Source of the DNA: QHWT01 sp963755695
GTDB taxonomy: Bacteria; Acidobacteriota; Vicinamibacteria; Vicinamibacterales; 2-12-FULL-66-21
DNA: 64,000 nt
Direction: 5' to 3'
Assembly (NCBI GenBank): GCA_963755695.1
Contig: CAVWLB010000001.1
Location: 310,001-374,000 of the forward strand
Below, one piece after another: positions 61,875-64,000 of this stretch. The first letter of the stretch is position 1; each line of letters begins with the position of its first letter. The notes beneath the pieces were generated by a model. The model did no database searches, had not been told where the DNA came from, and saw nothing but the letters and a program-made list of their open reading frames with translations. The translations under genes were made by a program, and so were the position numbers.

Positions 61875-63257
61875 ATGGCTATTTACCTTCCGGCGTCCAC
61901 GGCGTCCACGCTGCAGTCGCTGACCCCGCGGCAGATCGTCCTCGAGTTGGACAAGTATGTCGTCGGACAGCATCAGGCCAAGCGTGCGGTCGCGATCGCG
62001 CTGCGTAATCGCATGCGGCGGCGGAAGCTGCCGCCCGACATGGCCGAGGAAGTTGCGCCGAAGAACATCCTGATGATCGGTCCAACCGGTGTTGGCAAGA
62101 CCGAGATCGCGCGCCGCCTTGCGAAACTGGCGCAGTCGCCGTTTTTGAAGGTGGAAGCATCGAAGTTCACGGAAGTGGGCTACGTCGGACGCGACGTCGA
62201 GTCGATGATCCGGGATCTCACCGAGATCTCTGTCGAGCTGGTGCGGGAAGAGCGCCTCGCCGAGGTGCGTGAGAAAGCAAAGCAGCAGGCGGAAGAACGG
62301 CTGCTCGATCTGCTCCTGCCGCCGCTTCCGCCGGCGGCGGAATACGACGAGCAGGCGACGTCGATCCGCGAGCAGGCGCAGCGCACTCGCGAGAAGCTGC
62401 GCGATCAGCTTCGCGAGGGACGCCTGGATCACAAGCAGGTCGAGATCGACGTCCGCGAGAAATCGTTTCCATCGTTCGAGATCATTGCCGGATCGTCGGT
62501 CGAGGAAGTCGACATCAACGTCAAGGACATGCTCCCGGGACTGTTTCAGGGACGAATGAAGAAGCGGCGGGTCCGTCTACCGGAGGCGCTCGAGGCCCTC
62601 TCGCAGGAAGAGGAGCAGAAGCTCGTCGACATGGAGAGCGTCGCGCGCGCCGCCGTCGAGCGGGTCCAGGAAGCCGGGATTATCTTCATCGACGAAATCG
62701 ACAAGGTGGCGGGGCGCGAAGGTGGTCATGGCCCCGACGTCAGCCGGGAAGGCGTCCAGCGCGACATCCTTCCCATCGTCGAGGGGACGACGGTGAACAC
62801 GAAGTACGGGATGGTGCGAACCGATCACATCCTGTTTGTCGCCGCGGGCGCGTTCCACGTGTCGAAGCCGTCGGACCTGATCCCCGAGCTGCAGGGAAGA
62901 TTCCCGATCCGGGTCGAGCTCGAACCGCTCGGCCGCGAAGACTTCGTCCGGATCCTCACCGAGCCAAAGAACGCGCTGGTTCGGCAATACACGGCGCTGC
63001 TCGAGACAGAGGGAGTCCGGCTGCAGTTCACCGAAGATGCGATCGGGCGCCTCGCCGACTTCGCGACGCTGGTCAACGAGCGCACCGAGAACATCGGCGC
63101 GCGGCGCCTCCACACCGTCATGGAGAAGCTGCTGGATCAGATTTCCTTCGACGCGCCGGAGATCGGCGACCAGGACATTACGATCGATGCCGCGTACGTC
63201 GATCGCATGCTGAGCGACATTGCACGCAACGAAGATCTCTCGCGCTACATCCTCTAA
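61875..63257 (+). CDS. hslU: ATP-dependent protease ATPase subunit HslU
   Basis: 460 residues, unfoldase of HslUV. Walker A GPTGVGKTEIARRLA, the pore motif GYVGRDVESM, long I domain (residues about 110-230, with EQAQRTREKLRDQLREGRLD), Walker B IIFIDEIDKV, sensor and C-terminal EDLSRYIL (the HslV-docking tail). Coupled to hslV. Confidence 0.96.
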   Translation: MAIYLPASTASTLQSLTPRQIVLELDKYVVGQHQAKRAVAIALRNRMRRRKLPPDMAEEVAPKNILMIGPTGVGKTEIARRLAKLAQSPFLKVEASKFTEVGYVGRDVESMIRDLTEISVELVREERLAEVREKAKQQAEERLLDLLLPPLPPAAEYDEQATSIREQAQRTREKLRDQLREGRLDHKQVEIDVREKSFPSFEIIAGSSVEEVDINVKDMLPGLFQGRMKKRRVRLPEALEALSQEEEQKLVDMESVARAAVERVQEAGIIFIDEIDKVAGREGGHGPDVSREGVQRDILPIVEGTTVNTKYGMVRTDHILFVAAGAFHVSKPSDLIPELQGRFPIRVELEPLGREDFVRILTEPKNALVRQYTALLETEGVRLQFTEDAIGRLADFATLVNERTENIGARRLHTVMEKLLDQISFDAPEIGDQDITIDAAYVDRMLSDIARNEDLSRYIL

Positions 63258-63302
63258 GGACTTCGAACCGCGGGTTGGATAAAAGACGACTTGAAGCCTT
63301 CA

Positions 63303-64000
63303 GTGTTTTTCCGTGTTCTTCTGTGGCCGTGGCTGTTGCTGTGGCTGCCGCTTGCGGTGATCGGCTGTGGCAAGAAGGGTCCGCCGCTCGCGCCGCTCAA
63401 CCTGGTGCCCGAACCTGCCGGCAACGTGACCGCGCGTCGACTCGGAGCCACCGTCTATCTGCAGATGTCGGTGCCGCTGAAGAATGCCAACGGTCGCGGG
63501 CCGGTCGCCGTGGATCATCTGGAAATCTACGCCGTCACCGCAGCGCCTGGCGCGATGCTTCCCAATAATCGCGATCTTCTCACGCCCGAGCGGATCATCG
63601 GCCGCATTCCGGTGAAGCCACCGGTGACCGAGGATGAAGCGACGCCGGCGGAAGACGCGCCGAAGGATACACGTCCCGGTCCCGGCGAAACCGTGACGTT
63701 CCTCGAGACGCTCACCGAAGTGCAGCTGAAACCGCAGATATTTCCCTCGCCGAAATCCGCAGCTGATCAGAAGGCCGGCGCATCGGAGCTGCCGTCCCCG
63801 CCCGTCGGCGAAGCTCCATCCGCGACGAGCCCGGCGAGACCGACGTCAGACGAAACCGATGAGGAAACGCCGGCCGAGCCGCCTCCGGCGACGCCGGTTC
63901 CAGCTGCCGGCACTGCGTCAATGGGCGGCGCGACGTCAGAGCCTCCGGGGCAGCCGGCCGCGTCCGCGCCGGCCGCGACTCCGGGCGCGCCGCAGCCTGC
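63303..64000 (+). CDS. Lipoprotein, N-terminal part (runs off window)
   Basis: Open to the window edge (232 codons seen). GTG 63303 starts a lipoprotein signal ending LAVIGC followed at once by GKKGPPLAPL, the CGxKGP pattern of small LptM/YifL-like lipoproteins. The rest, EPAGNVTARRLGATVYLQMS, DHLEIYAVTAAPG, is fibronectin-like, then a Pro/Ala/Thr-rich stretch begins (PAEPPPATPVPAAG). Probably an envelope lipoprotein; function unknown. The first 45 bases are built from simple ctgtgg/ccgtgg words. Confidence 0.7.
   Translation, partial: MFFRVLLWPWLLLWLPLAVIGCGKKGPPLAPLNLVPEPAGNVTARRLGATVYLQMSVPLKNANGRGPVAVDHLEIYAVTAAPGAMLPNNRDLLTPERIIGRIPVKPPVTEDEATPAEDAPKDTRPGPGETVTFLETLTEVQLKPQIFPSPKSAADQKAGASELPSPPVGEAPSATSPARPTSDETDEETPAEPPPATPVPAAGTASMGGATSEPPGQPAASAPAATPGAPQP

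Overview
The window reads as a chromosomal piece of a GC-rich, Gram-negative bacterium with lipid A (lpxC), secreted lipoproteins, NtrBC-type two-component systems and an outer-membrane usher-like protein. The mix of subtilisins with tryptophan-rich repeat tails, linked GNAT genes, HslUV and many ECF/sigma-54 regulators suggests Acidobacteriota (perhaps Vicinamibacteria-like). That placement is inference from gene content; no rRNA gene is present. I see no tRNA, rRNA, CRISPR array or complete insertion sequence.

Layout. 1-2427: a membrane signalling protein running off the left edge, a nine-codon ORF and a repeat-tailed S8 peptidase (minus strand). 2725-6399: a peptide/nickel-type ABC importer (binding protein, two permeases, no ATPase). 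6682-12155: a four-gene unit S8 - GNAT - S8 - GNAT closed by a strong terminator. 12272-14225: an aldolase and an aminotransferase that fit glyoxylate metabolism. 14264-18396: a damaged mtgA, a metallopeptidase, an NlpC/P60 lipoprotein, an HNH nuclease and a beta-propeller. 18503-24081: amino-acid permease, uvrA, lpxC. 24167-26862: ECF sigma factor - STAS - small protein - unusual radical SAM. 26909-28743: lysA-tmk. 28709-33274: an unbroken minus-strand housekeeping run rplU-rpmA-obgE-nadD-rsfS-regulator-comF. 33416-40857: lipoprotein and TPR genes, then dprA, topA, trmFO, xerC. 41743-46834: NtrC, NtrB and an ABC-F ATPase. 47057-55035: a candidate secretion/fimbria-like locus (histidine kinase, HTH-receiver regulator, HTH protein, four related secreted proteins, periplasmic chaperone, usher-like outer-membrane protein). 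55368-58141: ECF sigma, zinc-finger anti-sigma and two exported proteins. 58141-61044: permease, membrane protein, PEGA protein. 61334-63257: hslVU. The right edge holds a partial lipoprotein.

Two parts look least described. First, three subtilisins carry tails built from a W-centred motif (DNIVWGT or DTIVWS); two are each followed by a nearly identical GNAT acetyltransferase, and the third is followed by a tiny ORF, MQRIIVWGD, that encodes one copy of the same motif just before a membrane sensor. Second, the 47-55 kb locus combines a pilus-type chaperone, an outer-membrane protein that ends in SdrD-like and SPOR domains, four paralogous small secreted subunits and its own two-component system with a reversed HTH-receiver regulator and a tandem operator.

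A caution: at least twelve conserved genes or gene ends are broken by small indels, nearly all single extra bases (uvrA, topA, dprA, hslV and others). Because several are normally intact single-copy genes, sequence error is more likely than true decay, and products are described as if repaired. Several intergenic gaps hold short degenerate word repeats or palindromes rather than genes.
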